A stretch of 64,000 nt of DNA from Ancylostoma caninum (Eukaryota; Nematoda; Chromadorea; Rhabditida; Ancylostomatidae): assembly GCA_037903475.1 (NCBI GenBank), contig JBAJFG010000002.1, forward strand, positions 1,302,001 through 1,366,000, written 5' to 3'. This document shows positions 1-15,800 of the stretch, in pieces. Both the position numbers and the translations under genes were made by a program. The notes below the pieces were generated by a model. The model saw nothing but the letters and a program-made list of their open reading frames with translations. It was not told the origin of the DNA and did no database searches. Every line of letters begins with the position of its first letter. The first letter of the stretch is position 1.

Positions 1-944
1 ATCTAAAATAGCAGAAAAGTACTGAAGTCACGAGATATGAGAACTATTTGTCTTTATTCATATCTATGAATCTTTAATTTTCGTGATCAGCTGCTCTGAT
101 GACAAACTACTGACCGTTGTTGAAGAACACGGTTACCTTAAAGCGCCGCCGCTCTTGAGAATCTTCTTTTTTTTATATGAAGGGAATCCCCAGGAGCTGT
201 TCATCACAATGGTAGACGTGGTTACTTGCAAAACTGCCGGAAAACCCGTTTTTGAGAAACCATTTTTGGAGAACCCGTGAGCAGAGCCGAGGGGAGGGGA
301 GGGCAGGGCAGGTGGGCAAGGTTCCTGAATAACGCACAGCCGGATGCACATCTTCTATGGAAATTTGTAGTCATCGTGAAAGTTCCTCATTAAACATCCC
401 TTAACAGGATAGAAGGTCCCCTCCAGAGGCCAACAAGAAGCTGGATGGTGGCGAATCCAAGTGGTCCCGCTTTGGTTCCGCCCAAAAGCTCCCTGAAAAT
501 TGGAGCTCGAAAACGGAATTTTCGGCAGTTCTGGACGAAAGCACATACCATTGTGAACAGGAGCTCTCGAGGATTTACTTCACATGGGAATCTCAGAAGT
601 CATTCTGAGCTGGGACGGGCGCCTCGCATACTTGCGGCATTATAAAGGACTACTATGTTGCTCCGACTTAGTGCTAAGATGGTCGCTGTCGCAATTAGCG
701 TCGCAGAGATTCAAATCCATTAGAGTTAAGATCTACTTGCTTGTTCACCTACTTATTCTTATACAATGTTCGAGAAAGACACGGAAAAAGTTCGATGGAA
801 CTGAAACATACAGCTGGCATTATAAATCACAAGTACAGTCCCTGAGTTGTGAATAGATAGATTGATCAGAACAGAATACAGCACGCAGCACAGCCAGGCA
901 TTGCGCACCATTTTATTGGGATCCCTGGATAAATCTACTTCCAG
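1..944. other. Left edge, no exon recognised (intron or upstream DNA of the ALDH9-like gene)
   Basis: The first clear aldehyde dehydrogenase exon begins at 945 and corresponds to the middle of the protein, so this stretch should be intronic. Short open frames occur, but none encodes the ALDH9 segment expected just before the E-L-G-G-K motif. A purine-rich G-rich tract lies near 285-320. Nothing else supportable is seen. Confidence 0.5.
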
Positions 945-4200
<3,256 letters not shown>

Positions 4201-7200
4201 GCAGACTCCTAGGAAGACCTCTAAGTGACCGAAGCAGAAGCGCTCACAAATGTAAACTGGCTATTTCTTGAAATTCTTCCGTTTCGTTGTACTCAGTAAG
4301 GTTCTCATGGTACATATTAGTACTGCTCAGTGACTCACTGATTTTAATAACGGTTTTGCATTATATTTAGTAGTTGTTTTCCTTCGCTCTCATAACTCTA
4401 TGGTTCGGTAATAGTGTGTGCCCTTTCAATGGTTTATTTTTTCCCTATACCCGTTGAATCTAATAAATCTTACCCAAGGTGTTTTATTTACTAACAGTTA
4501 ATTTCGTGAAAATAAATCGCGATGTTCTAGATTCAAATTTAAAGAATCTCAGACATAGGCAGGGGTGACCAGTAGAAGTTACACGCACAATCTAGTCGTT
4601 TCTGAAAAAAATTGCAGCAGCCTCTTCTGGTAGTTATTAACAAGCAATGCCTTGTCGCAAATCGGTGCATCGCGCACATCTTTTTATTTTGAGAGATTAG
4701 GATTTGTTCGCAGTCGTTCAAGTTAGTAAACCATTATGTAGTATTCTAGACTACGAGGTAAACGTGTTGGGCGCCCTGTAGTGCTCATTACTCTTGCAAA
4801 ACTTATCCCAGAGCGGGAAAAAGCACGGCTAGAGTTCCATAGAAAAATGGCTATTACTAAGAAACCAATGTTGTTGAAATAACTGATCGTAGAAGCATCT
4901 TTGGATTCAACAGAGGATAGAAAAGAAAATATACGTAGGTTCCCAAGAACAAATTACTTCCAAAAAACGTTAAAAGCGCGCCTTGGGCATACGTCCTAGG
5001 TTCCTTCATTTGAGCAGACACTAAGCTGTGCAGTGATAAGGTAAAGCTTTGAGCATAAGCCATTTTTGTCCTTGTTTTCCTTTCTCTGGAAGAAAGAAAC
5101 TCATAGTTTCAAGTAGATTCTATTCTGTTCCACTCAGGATCAAATCTGCTATTTTTTAATAACTTTCAATCAAACCACGTCAAATCTTTCACGACTTCAT
5201 ATTCATATTCAGTCATATTCCACTAATTTCACGTTGGTTGGTGTTTTTGATCTGAGAAATAGAATCCGCTTGAGACTACGAATTTGTGATCTTACCTGGG
5301 ATAAAAGCGGAAAACTGCAAAATACGTAAAAGTCAGACATATTAACGCCAATATTAATGCTTACTAATTCCAGCATTAATACTAAATACAATTTAAGTTA
5401 CAAATTCGAAGATTTCGACGTACTGAAAACGAATGAAAAGGTTTTCTTACATAATGTTCTCACAAAAAAGCATGGAAAGTGGCACGACCAGTGGCAGTAC
5501 CGATGAGCAGCTGAATAGCTAACCTACCTCTACCACGCTCACAAAATCGGTTTCACCACGAGTTCAAGTCTAAATATGAATACTCCTCCACATTCTTTAT
5601 TGGCGCTTTTCTACTCTCTAAAGACTATCTGTTCCTCAAACTAGGTTGGGAACAGAAGTAGTAAATTACTGCGGCTAGACTATGTGAACGTTGGCGATGA
5701 AGTTTGTTGTTGAGTACGACTACTTATGCCTATTTTCCTTAGATTTAATATCAATTTTCTTGATATTTCCCATCTGAAAGAGTTCAAATACAGCCTCGTT
5801 GTTGACCAGAATATCCTGTCTACAAGTTCTTTTCATCTTTGTATATCATGCCCTCATTCGAAGGCCATGGTTCCCCTGAATTTTTCTACTGTTGAAGCAC
5901 AACCAATTACGGCAAAATGTTCTGTTTTTACTGAAAAAAAAAGTTCAGAGAATGAGATAGGGCTATTATATTTGAGTGAATGAAACAAATAACTCCGCAA
6001 AATATATTCGAAATGCGTTATAGTAGTGGTCGACATCAAAGGGACCGCATCGAGTCCCTGCGGCGTTCGAGCGGGTCAACTATGTCTTGACCCGCGCCAC
6101 TAACTCTAAATGATAACATAGTAGCTGCCAGTCGTCGGTGTCCTGTGCGGCGAGCCCTTTGCGGGTGATACGGCCAGCGCCCGAGGCCTTGCTGATGGAG
6201 TTCGGACCAGTTCACGCAGCCCGCAATGCCCGCCGGACAGGCGGAAGACGTCGTGGCGTCGGCGCGTCAAAGGGGACCACTGATATAAGAAAGTCTGCAC
6301 ACGGATAATGATTTCATTCTTTTACTTCGACAACAGTGAGTTCTTGTGATCTTTCTTGTTCCGTCCCAATGGTCATTCCTGACCTATCCCTCTGATAACA
6401 GAGTTCCTCAGGAAAATTCGTTCGTTGCTTTGAACTGTGAACTAGCTTGGAATTTTTTTCGGAACCGCATCATCTTCTATCTGAGAAAACAATCACTAGA
6501 ATATTCGAACAGCTATTTAACCCATTGACGCCACGCTTTTTCTCACGGGTTTCCCACATCTTCTCCAATTCTAGCTTCTTTCCGTGCTTCGAAATTCTTA
6601 TAAAAATTCTAGCATAGATTTTTCGTAAGGATGTTGACTTGAAAGTATTTTTGCGTTGCATTCTAACAAAACCGTTAGGACCGTTAAGACATAATGAACT
6701 CCTACAATGAACCATGCGGGAAAAGGTGCGGCTCACCGGTGAGGCACGCGGTCTTCAATGGGTTAGAAACTTGTATGTTGGAAAAATCGCATCCGACAAC
6801 CCACAAAATCGGATGCTTTGTCCATTTCATTTCGACGCATTGTTTTGACGAAGAACCTATGGATATCCTGAACTCACGACATCCATAGACTTTTGATATG
6901 TGTGCATGCACATTTTTTGAAAAAAAAAAAACCACTAGCTGCGAAAATAGCATTTAGTTGTTTGGAGGGATTGTCGCTTACTTGGTTCTTCGCCGATTTT
7001 TTAAACTTTTTGACCAGTGAGCATCCTAATTTCTTTAACTCTGTTCTAAGCATATCACGGGGTCGTAGATTAAAGAACTTGCCTCCCTGCTCAGATCACT
7101 TGATGTGGTGACTTTCAAAAATTCCCCTTAAATCACACTATTAGTTCAGATTGAATTACTACTTCAAGAAAATTTACAAAACAGTACTCACATCTTTCCC

Positions 7201-7784
7201 ACCATATCGAACAGCCTTTGGCTGAATAGGAAAGAAGGGAACAGTTAACGACTATTTTTTCGCCAGTCTTTACAGATGCTCAAGGATCAACTCGAATTCG
7301 AGTCCACCGCTGTTGTTTTCCTGCGTCATTCAAGTTAATAAAAGCTTTTTCAAATTCATCTTTATTTCTCATAGGTCTTTTGGCTCCTTTGCGGTACATC
7401 CCCAAATATTTAAATCCTTTGATGACAAAATTTTCGAAATCAAGATTTCCAAAGCAACCTTCGCAATTTTCAGACGGCCACACATTGGTTCTATGTATTC
7501 CGATACGCCTAGCTCTCGCTACTACTCCAACCCATGTTGCTCGACTGCAATCGTCCGAGGTAAATACAGATAACCGCGTGTGCCAACGCTCTTTGGAGCC
7601 GGTATCATGCACGCTTACTATCTAATCATGTTACCGTAACGCGTGTCTCTTAGAGGTCGTCGTTGTTAGTATCTAATCGTGAGCTCCCACTTTTAGTGTC
7701 CACTGCTAACTACCATGCTGTTTTTATCAAATGTTATCGTTCAATGTTGATTTCTGTCTGATACGATTATCAGTTTCAGATACG
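4201..7784. other. Intergenic region between the ALDH9-like and GATA genes
   Basis: AT-rich DNA with only short unconvincing open frames on both strands. A GC-rich block of about 230 bases (roughly 6040-6270) stands out sharply from its surroundings and looks like inserted repeat material. An acceptor-like TTTCAG ends at 7779, six bases before the GATA gene start codon, so the transcript may be spliced or trans-spliced there. Confidence 0.5.
4462..4467 (+). terminator. Polyadenylation signal of the ALDH9-like gene
   Basis: An AATAAA hexamer lies about 260 bases after the stop codon in AT-rich sequence. A second AATAAA follows near 4510. It is the most likely 3' end signal; no transcript evidence is available. 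Confidence 0.5.
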
Positions 7785-10700
7785 ATGTGCGACACAACTT
7801 ATCACTTCAACGGCGGCACTCAGCATGCTGCGCCAGGTGGGTGGCTTAAGATTTAAGTGATATAACATCAAGGGACAGTGGCGTCTGTGACCGTCTACCT
7901 GGGGGAGATGTAGACGCACAATTTTGACCGCGAACAACAAACTTTGAACTGGGCATTCATACCTGCTAGAGATTAGGAAACGGATATCATTTCCTGGAAA
8001 TGCTTAGTTGAAAAGAAACTCGACAGCAATTGTTTGTTTGATACCCGTTTTCTGAGTAACAAACCTAATTTAGTTTGACAGAGTACCCTCATTCCTAATA
8101 CGGTCAGTGAAATCCTTAAGACTCTGTGAGCTAACATGAAAGGTTTCATTATTAGTATGAGCTGAGCTCCAGTATTGCGCAGAGTGGTAGAATGAGTGGA
8201 TGTTGAGAACAGAATAGCAGTACGAACACAAATTCCGTCCTAGAGATATCCAAAATTTATCAAATGACGGTGGGTATGGAAGTAACTCTGTCCTCTTTTC
8301 AGATATTTACCCCACACAAGTGGATACCGACATGGACTCGCTTATGTTGACTCTACAGGAGAACCCGGACTTTTTTGGTGAGTCTCCACCTTTTTACGAA
8401 ATTTTTTCTTGTCAACAACTGAATCAAAGCACTTGAGTGGACATAATATTCGGTCGGAAATAAAATTTCGTTAAAAACTAGCCAACGACGCATATACTGG
8501 CATGCCACGATTACGGTAAACAATGCTATGGATTCCAGATCCCACAGCACTGTGCCTTCCACCAACTCCAACTCTCCATGGCTGCTATGAGGATGGGTAC
8601 GGGATAGCTCAGCAGCAGCAACTCGCCGCTGTGTATTATGAGCCAAGGTACGGAGGAGCTTCGTTTTTGGCAGGGCGCAGCATTAGGTGGTCAGTGTCGG
8701 CTGCGTAGTACTAAGTCCAGTCGGATTCCGAAATGGGCTACTAAGTACCTACATACTAGGGTTCTTTCAGGAAAAGCAGATAGCACAAAAAATTGACTTA
8801 AATAAGCGTTAGTGAGACGACGAATGATGTTTCAGCAAGAAATGCGTACCATTTAGCGAAGACAGCCTAAATCATCTCAAATCCAAGCTAAAATCTTCGA
8901 AAAGCCAATCTCAATACGGAACTGTTTGATGCCGCTAGAACTCGTCGAAGCTTCTCATAGGACCTGTCAGGTACAAGAAATTGTCATTGGAGCGTGGTTT
9001 TTTCTCTCAAACCCGGAACTTTCCCAGGAAATTTCTCTCGTTCGAGGAAGTGTTCCGATACGCTGTCAACTCCAAGAAATGCCCCTAGGTCGTACCAACT
9101 CTCCCCCAAAGCGGCATCTTTCGTTTTTGAGAAAGCGTCTTCGTTTTTGAAAGAAAATGTCATTAATGGTCAAAAAATGGTCAAAAACCACTTTTTGACC
9201 ATTAATGACGGTTTTTCTCAAAAACGGAGACGGTTTCTCAAAAACGAACGGTGCCACTTTGGGGGGATACTCGTTGGTATAGTGCGCATCTACAGTCAAA
9301 ATTCCAACATGATACGTCTCCTAAAGGTTGAGCAACACCTGATTATCACTGGAGCGCACCAGAGTGCAGGGTAGGGATGGAGTAAATGGTTGAACAACGA
9401 TGGTGTTCAGCCACGAGTTTGATGATTCTCCAGAAGTGCCTCTCCTGAAATCTGCTTGTCTCTGACATCAGTAGACGGTTAGCGGTTGGCTACGCCCTGG
9501 GCATTGGTGCTAAGCCCCCTGAATCTGCAGGACGCTACTAAGTCCTGTTGGTCAATGACCACCTCGTGCTGCGCCCTGGTTTTTGGGGTTCTAGAAATCT
9601 TTCCACAAGCTTTCAAAGTGTTACAAAAATGTGGAAGTTTGTATATTTGAAATGTGGAAGATTCTGGTGACTTTACTTCTCGCCACCCGTATTTCTAGAC
9701 ACACGAAGTTGCCTTGTCCAGCTAATGAAAACTCTTACAGCTCGACGGTTCAAACCCCACTTTCGAGTCCAGAAGCACCAGTCGGTGCAGCACCAGGACT
9801 ATTCGAGGAGTACTCATTGGCGACCCAACTGCCGGTGCTAAATGGCTACAATGGAGCCTATACGAGATCCGAAACTGTCAGCGCAATGGTGAGCTCCGTA
9901 GAATCTAGGGTGAGCCGGTCCTCTTGACATATCCCTCACTATTTTCCCAGTACACTCTTTTGCCTCTACATTTCAATCATTTCCATAAGTTTTCAGAGTT
10001 TAGAGCCGTACTCCGCGCAGTACTTCTTCACCACTCCTCCAGACACCCCACCCAGTGTCCTCCCCATGGCGCCACTGACCGCTCCACCCAATCCATGTTC
10101 CATCCAGCCCAACTCCTCACAAAATTCTGATCCCACTCCAACCATTCGTAAGCTGTTACAGCAGAAGAAAAGGAGGATGCCAGTAAGTACCTTTGCCTTG
10201 AGCCATGTTTCTCCTACAATCTCCACAAAAAAATCTGTATTCCAGGCTGTCCCTTGCCATGTGAACTCGGTTTGCACCACCTGCAAAACTCGGACAACTT
10301 CGCTGTGGCGTAGGAACCACCTGGGAGAAATTGAGTGCAAGTGAGTAGCTATTTTTCCATGGGCGAAATTGCAGCTCCAATTTTCACAATCGAGTTCTGC
10401 AGCAAGAAAAAAAAAACAATCTGTCTCTAAAAAAGGACCAAGGAACAAACACATAGATGTTTTATTCTGTGACTTTCTTTTTTTTTTCTTGCTATTTGCT
10501 CCTGCTCGGAAATGCTCCAAATTACTACGATAAAATAGATTTTCTCTCTCATCAGTTTGGCGTTCGCAGGTAACTCCCATATTAGGGTATGATACATGCA
10601 TTTATTACGAGATTATTACTATAATTAATCGCAGTGATTACTCCACCCTTTAAACCTAAACTGAGCTCGGAAACCAGAACTAAGATCTGAAAAAGTACGG

Positions 10701-11027
10701 CCTTAGGATCCAGAAATTCTGGGCAGAAACAGAAAAACAGACTTTCTTTTCAATTCCAGAAAAACTCCCTGATTTTCTAGTTTTGATTAATATTTAAACG
10801 ATTTTTTTTTGTAATCTAGCGATGTTTCTGTTTCTCTTTACAGCGCCTGCAACCTTTACTTCCGTAAGAATAACTGCAAGCGTCCGGCCACTCTGCGTAA
10901 AGACGAGATCATGAAGAGAAAGCGAAAGCCGAGAGTCGATTCAAGCCACTCTACAGATGTCAGGACTCCAACAAATATCGAGATCAATCAGATTTACCCC
11001 GAACAAAAGCCACTTTCGTTTAGTTAA
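7785..11027 (+). CDS. GATA-type zinc-finger transcription factor, single finger, about 296 aa
   Basis: DNA-binding regulator expected to bind WGATAR sites in the nucleus. Exons: 7785-7836, 8303-8377, 8539-8647, 9699-9888, 9997-10182, 10246-10340 and 10844-11027; every junction keeps phase. The fourth exon could instead end at 9909 (also phase 0), adding 7 residues. The N-terminal 200 residues are rich in Pro, Ser and Thr with a Gln run, typical of an activation region. The finger is C214-x2-C217-x17-C235-x2-C238 with the LWRRN core, split across the last two exons, followed by a strongly basic tail (MKRKRKPR). The usual CNACGLY is CNACNLY here. A single finger with basic tail resembles the nematode endoderm/ELT GATA factors, but I cannot assign which member. 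The ATG follows a TTTCAG acceptor by five bases, suggesting spliced-leader addition. Confidence 0.88.
9093..9279. repeat. Foldback (hairpin) repeat in GATA gene intron 3
   Basis: The two halves, about 90 bases each, are near-perfect reverse complements; both contain CGTTTTTGAGAAA repeats, and the centre lies near 9186. The outer ends read TACCAAC on one side and its complement on the other. This is the structure of a miniature inverted-repeat element. It sits inside the 1.05 kb intron between 8647 and 9699. Confidence 0.7.
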
Positions 11028-12894
11028 TTCATTACTGTGTATTTATCAAATAATGCTGCATGATCTTAAGCATAATTAAATTCCAAATTAAGCCTTGCCT
11101 TAAGCCATTTATAATGAATAAATATTTTCAATTATTCTAACGTAGATTTCACACCTGAAATTTTGCTGAAAGCACAATACCCGTTTCATAGAACAAAGAT
11201 AAGGATGTGGATTGTAATCCCAAACAGCAATCCCTACGCTAGTAAGAGCTGTCGAGGTGGGTGCAGGCCCCGGGCACGAGGTCTCCCCGGGCCATAACCA
11301 AAACGAAGCTCCCTTTGGAAAAAAATTTACGAAGCCCCCCCCCCCTTGAACATGCAAACGAAAAAACTTTAACCCACTTGGAAAATCGGAGTCCCAGGGA
11401 ACAGCTCGTGCTTGAGCACAAGCTCATTGTTCAAACTATAATCTTAGGAACGTAAAGGCACAACATTCTGAAGCAGAAAAACTAAAAAAGGCATAAATTA
11501 GAAGGAAAAATCGTCAGTCGAAAAGGAATGGACTAAGAAGTTAAGCAGATCAGAGGGCGCTGCTGGATGCTGTGGATTTCGAGTGCTGCCTTGCTTAAGT
11601 CAACCTGTGAGACCTGGAGGGCGAACTGAGGTCTGCCCCGCATATATTCTTTGCGCCGGCAATACTGAGCATACACTCGTGGTACCCTTTTAGATCTTCC
11701 CAAACTTCAATTTTCAAAGCCAATCTTAAAGTCTGGACTTCACAGCAGTCCTTTGAAATTTCCGGGAGAAGCGTTTTTCGCGCATATCTTTCGTGCTATA
11801 CATAAGTTTTGGTCATCCGTTCGAACAGTTGTAGTACTTCCTTAGTTCTTATGTCAATGAAGATATCAAGTCATTTGGTTGCGTTTAGACTGCGCGGGAA
11901 TATTTAGAATCCTACAGTGCTGCATCCGAAGAATATGTGCTCCAATCGGAATACTTGGACCGGACAGTCGCCTGGCCGCTCAAAGCGCGAGAAGCCTCCT
12001 TGCAAGCCGTTTTTCGACCTCAGTCGCCCCTGTTGCACCGCTCAAAGCAAGATCAGCCTCTCTACTGTGTTATTGCCGGAGCAGCTGATGCCGGCGTCCA
12101 GTAGGGATGGTGTCATTGGACGCTCAGTGAATCGGTCACTTAACTGATTTAATACCCTTGTCTCGCCTGGTCAACGTGATGCCATCCTTAGAAGTAACAA
12201 AACCACATTTTTTTCATTCCCCCCCCCGGCCCTCACTACGAAGCCCCGTTTGCTTTTCGGTCCTTTTACGAAGCCCAGCTTGCCCTCGGGAATATCTGTG
12301 CTGGCACCTGGGTGGGTGTGGTATGGGTGGCACTGAGCGGACAATTATTAATAGCTGGTGTTAGGTTGTCATGAAAACTGTGCACACACTTTCGATAGTT
12401 TCCCCCTTCTTGATTTATCCAACAATCTGTTCAATCAACAAGAGAACCACTAACAGTGAAGATGACCCACCTATAGGGCAAACGACACAATATTGATTGT
12501 GCTCTCCCTGTCCATGTTCTATGACCAGAAGAATTTAGCAGTCTGATTCGCATCATTACTTTGAAAAAAATTACTTGCTAGGCAAAGCAGTCTCGAATTC
12601 CCAGATCGAATATCATTTAGAGGATACAAATTGGGCGACTGTCTTATATAACTCCAGAAAGAAAACAAGAGAATCCAGCCGAAGATTCTGATGGTCACAT
12701 TTCGTTTTCATATTCTTTAATTGATTGGTTTATGTGAGATTTCCGTGACAACCTAACAAATAGGGCCGCCCTCCTTCCCAGAACAATGCTGTCCACCTCA
12801 AAACACCCTATACTTCCAAGGTTGATGATGTTCTTGATGTGCAGTACAAAACAGCAACTTAAATAACAATTTATCAACAAAAAATTTCAACAAT
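11028..12894. other. Intergenic region between the GATA and RPL9 genes, with a degenerate inverted-repeat pair
   Basis: After the GATA 3' UTR there is no convincing exon. A segment around 11255-11345 (CCCCGGGCACGAGG, then ACGAAGC and a C run) reappears in reverse complement with divergence around 12215-12320 (CGAAGCCC with a C run and CCTCGGG). The pair brackets about 0.9 kb and could mark the ends of an old element. The remaining sequence up to 12894 is the 3' flank of the minus-strand RPL9 gene. Confidence 0.35.
11117..11122 (+). terminator. Polyadenylation signal of the GATA gene
   Basis: AATAAA occurs 90 bases after the TAA stop at 11027, in AT-rich sequence. This spacing is normal for a nematode 3' UTR. 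Confidence 0.6.
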
Positions 12895-15800
12895 TTACTC
12901 TTGCACGATGGTAGTCTTCTCAGACACGTAGATCCCATCAAGGAACTTACGAATATCCTTTTCTTTCACAGTTGTGGACTGCTGGATGCGGGCAGCTGAA
13001 AGATGGATATCTTATATTGTGGTAGCGAAAATTGCATATAATTGGTGTTGCCCTACTACACAAAAAAGTGAACCAACGAACCAGCTTGAGACACTAGCTG
13101 AATGTCATTTCCCTCAATGATTAGCTCATCCTTTTGTGCGGTGGAGAGAGCAGCGGTGACACCATCGGGGAGAGGCACACGTCGAACGATTTTCTCACCG
13201 AGGAAATTACGGATCTGAAAAAAAAATAGATTCATTGAAGGAAAGGAGCAAAATAAGGGACGGTTTCGAAAGTGCAAGACCATGACAGGAATTATGTGAA
13301 GTAAAATTCAACCTTAAAAGCGAAACCAATATTTATTCTCTTTCAAAGCTTATGTTTGAAGAGAACAAACAGGTGAAACAACATACCTCAACAGTCCTCC
13401 CGCCATCTTGGAGGGTAACGTTGATGGGGAAGTGAGCGTACACGGATCGCATCTTGTAGCGGTAGCCCTTAGTGACACCCTTTATCATATTCTGAATGTG
13501 GGAGCACACAGTTCTGATGGCGGCAATCTCTTTACGCACTCCAAACCATTTGCGAACACGTAGCTGGTTCTTCCCAACACGTTCCATCTAAATATACGTA
13601 AACATACGAAACAAAGTGGTTATTCCGTTTCGAAAATGTATTAAAATTAGTGTAAAATGGCTACACTACAGAAAATATGCATAGGAATAATTTTATAACT
13701 GGCGAAATCGAAGCCTGTACAAGGTGGCTAACTTAACGCGAAAGACCAACTGGCTGTATCCACACAAATCGCCAGCCCGCGAAACCCCCACCGATGTTCA
13801 ACGCCGCTCTTACCTGCTTCTAAATGATTAAAATGGCAGACGCGCATTGTTACAAAAAAAACACCCCAGACAACTCTAAGTTACTTTCACAAGATGGGAA
13901 GGAAATAATGAAGTGCAGCTCCCCAGTGGACTTCTTATAGAAGAGTGGTTTTCAAAGAAGAAAACACTGTGAGACTATTGCACTAATTCATATTTGGAAA
14001 TTTGTGAATTTCGGAGATTTACTCCAAGGGTGATACATAGATTTGATTCATGTAGCAAAAAAAAAGATATTGAAGATCCAAATATTACATAACTGCCGAC
14101 GTTGACGCTATGCAGCGTGGAATCGCATCATAGAACCGATAAAATCCTCGAATAAAGGAAGCTAATGCAAATGTCCATTCACTAGCCATAAACCTACAAA
14201 TGAATGCAAGACAGCAAAATTTCAAAGTCGCGTTCCATATTAGGTTCACTTTCGAGATATTCATTCATTCGGAATCAAAGGAATGCAGTGAATATGAGGG
14301 CATCTATGATTCCCGGCAAACTGAGGAAAGTCGTTTTTGAATCCATTCCTTTGAAGAGTTGAGACGATACGTCACTGGGAGAGCGAGACATATGTTACAT
14401 ACGTCCCACACACACTGTTTCAACATTAAAAGACTGCATATGGCAAATCTCTAAATCCGCACGTTGAAGCAAATAGTTTCGCTTGAATTGAAGAGTTATG
14501 TGCAGCACTGTGATCAGCACTTTGCGATAATAATCGTACTAGTATTAGGTCGTCAAGTATTAAATGTCCGATTTTGGATGAGAGAATTTTGAGTTTTGTT
14601 TCTAAAGCAAGGTGCAGTATAAGATATCCAAATATGCTCCTTTACTATCGTTACATCCTTGCCATCTTAAATATGGCTTGGTTGCGCCAATAGCTTAGAA
14701 GCATGGAAAGCTATGGGCGATCAAATGGGGAAGAGCGTCATGATGTTGGAAATTGAAAATTTTCTCTAGCAAGAAGTGAGCTAATCCCTGATAGGAGTTG
14801 TGCTCAAATAGAGCAAGGTTTGCCCAGTACAGTGAGTGGCAGGTTGGTCCTCAGCCCTGCTCCTCTGGCTTAAGCAGCGTGAATTTGTGAAAAATCGTCA
14901 AAAATTGGCACCCATTTTTTGAGGGTCAAACCGGCAAAAATTCGTTTACCGGACCACTTTTAACGGTCATATTGCCTTGAGTACCTAAATATTAATGGAT
15001 TGTAAAGGTCATACCTTGCTGCCAGTGGCGGACGCAGAAAGTGGGCGGGAGGGGGGCGTGGGAAGAAAAGTGGGGTCTCCGCCGTTTTGGGGACCCAGAC
15101 GGAAAATAAAATTAATAATAATATTAATTATAATAATAAACAATAAATAAAAAACATATTAAAAATAATAATAAAAATAAACAATTAAAAATAAACTAAC
15201 ACAAGATTTTTATTTGTATTGTAAAGTAATTTCGAAAATTTGGCGACCCATTCTCGGGGCGGGCGCGCGCCCCCCCCCCCCCCCCCCCCCCTGCGTCCGC
15301 CACTGCTTGCTGCTTATGCTGACCTAGTTTAACTCCTATCCGCTTCGGCTATGGCTTCCAGCTCATCGATATCCAGGTTCATCATAAGGCTCAATTTGGA
15401 GCTTCACGTCACCTGAGCAGAACTTCCCAAGCAAACGCTGTTCAGTGCATTTACTAGCCAAATGTCCCTTAACACTACCCTGATGTTCCCAGCTTTCTCA
15501 GCTCTAATGGCTGGAAAATGGAACCTATGTTCCAAAACGACATGATTTTTCGTCTTTGAGTAGTTCTACAAAAAATGCTTTCAAACAAAAATTCGAAAAC
15601 TGATCGAAAACATGGGAAGTGATTTTGAAAGGAAGAGGATGTACCTTCATGATGAAAATAAAGATGAGAAGAGATCTAGTAAATCGTTGAAGATAGAGAC
15701 TGTCAAACTGACCGCTCATAAAATCGGACATTTCATACTCGACGACCTAATATAATAAAAAGATGGAATGGAAATCATCCATTTTAACAACAAGTGTTTT

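Noticed and set aside
9993..10601. 202-codon minus-strand open frame
   Set aside because: Antisense to the GATA factor exons; the plus strand carries the zinc finger with correct splice phases.
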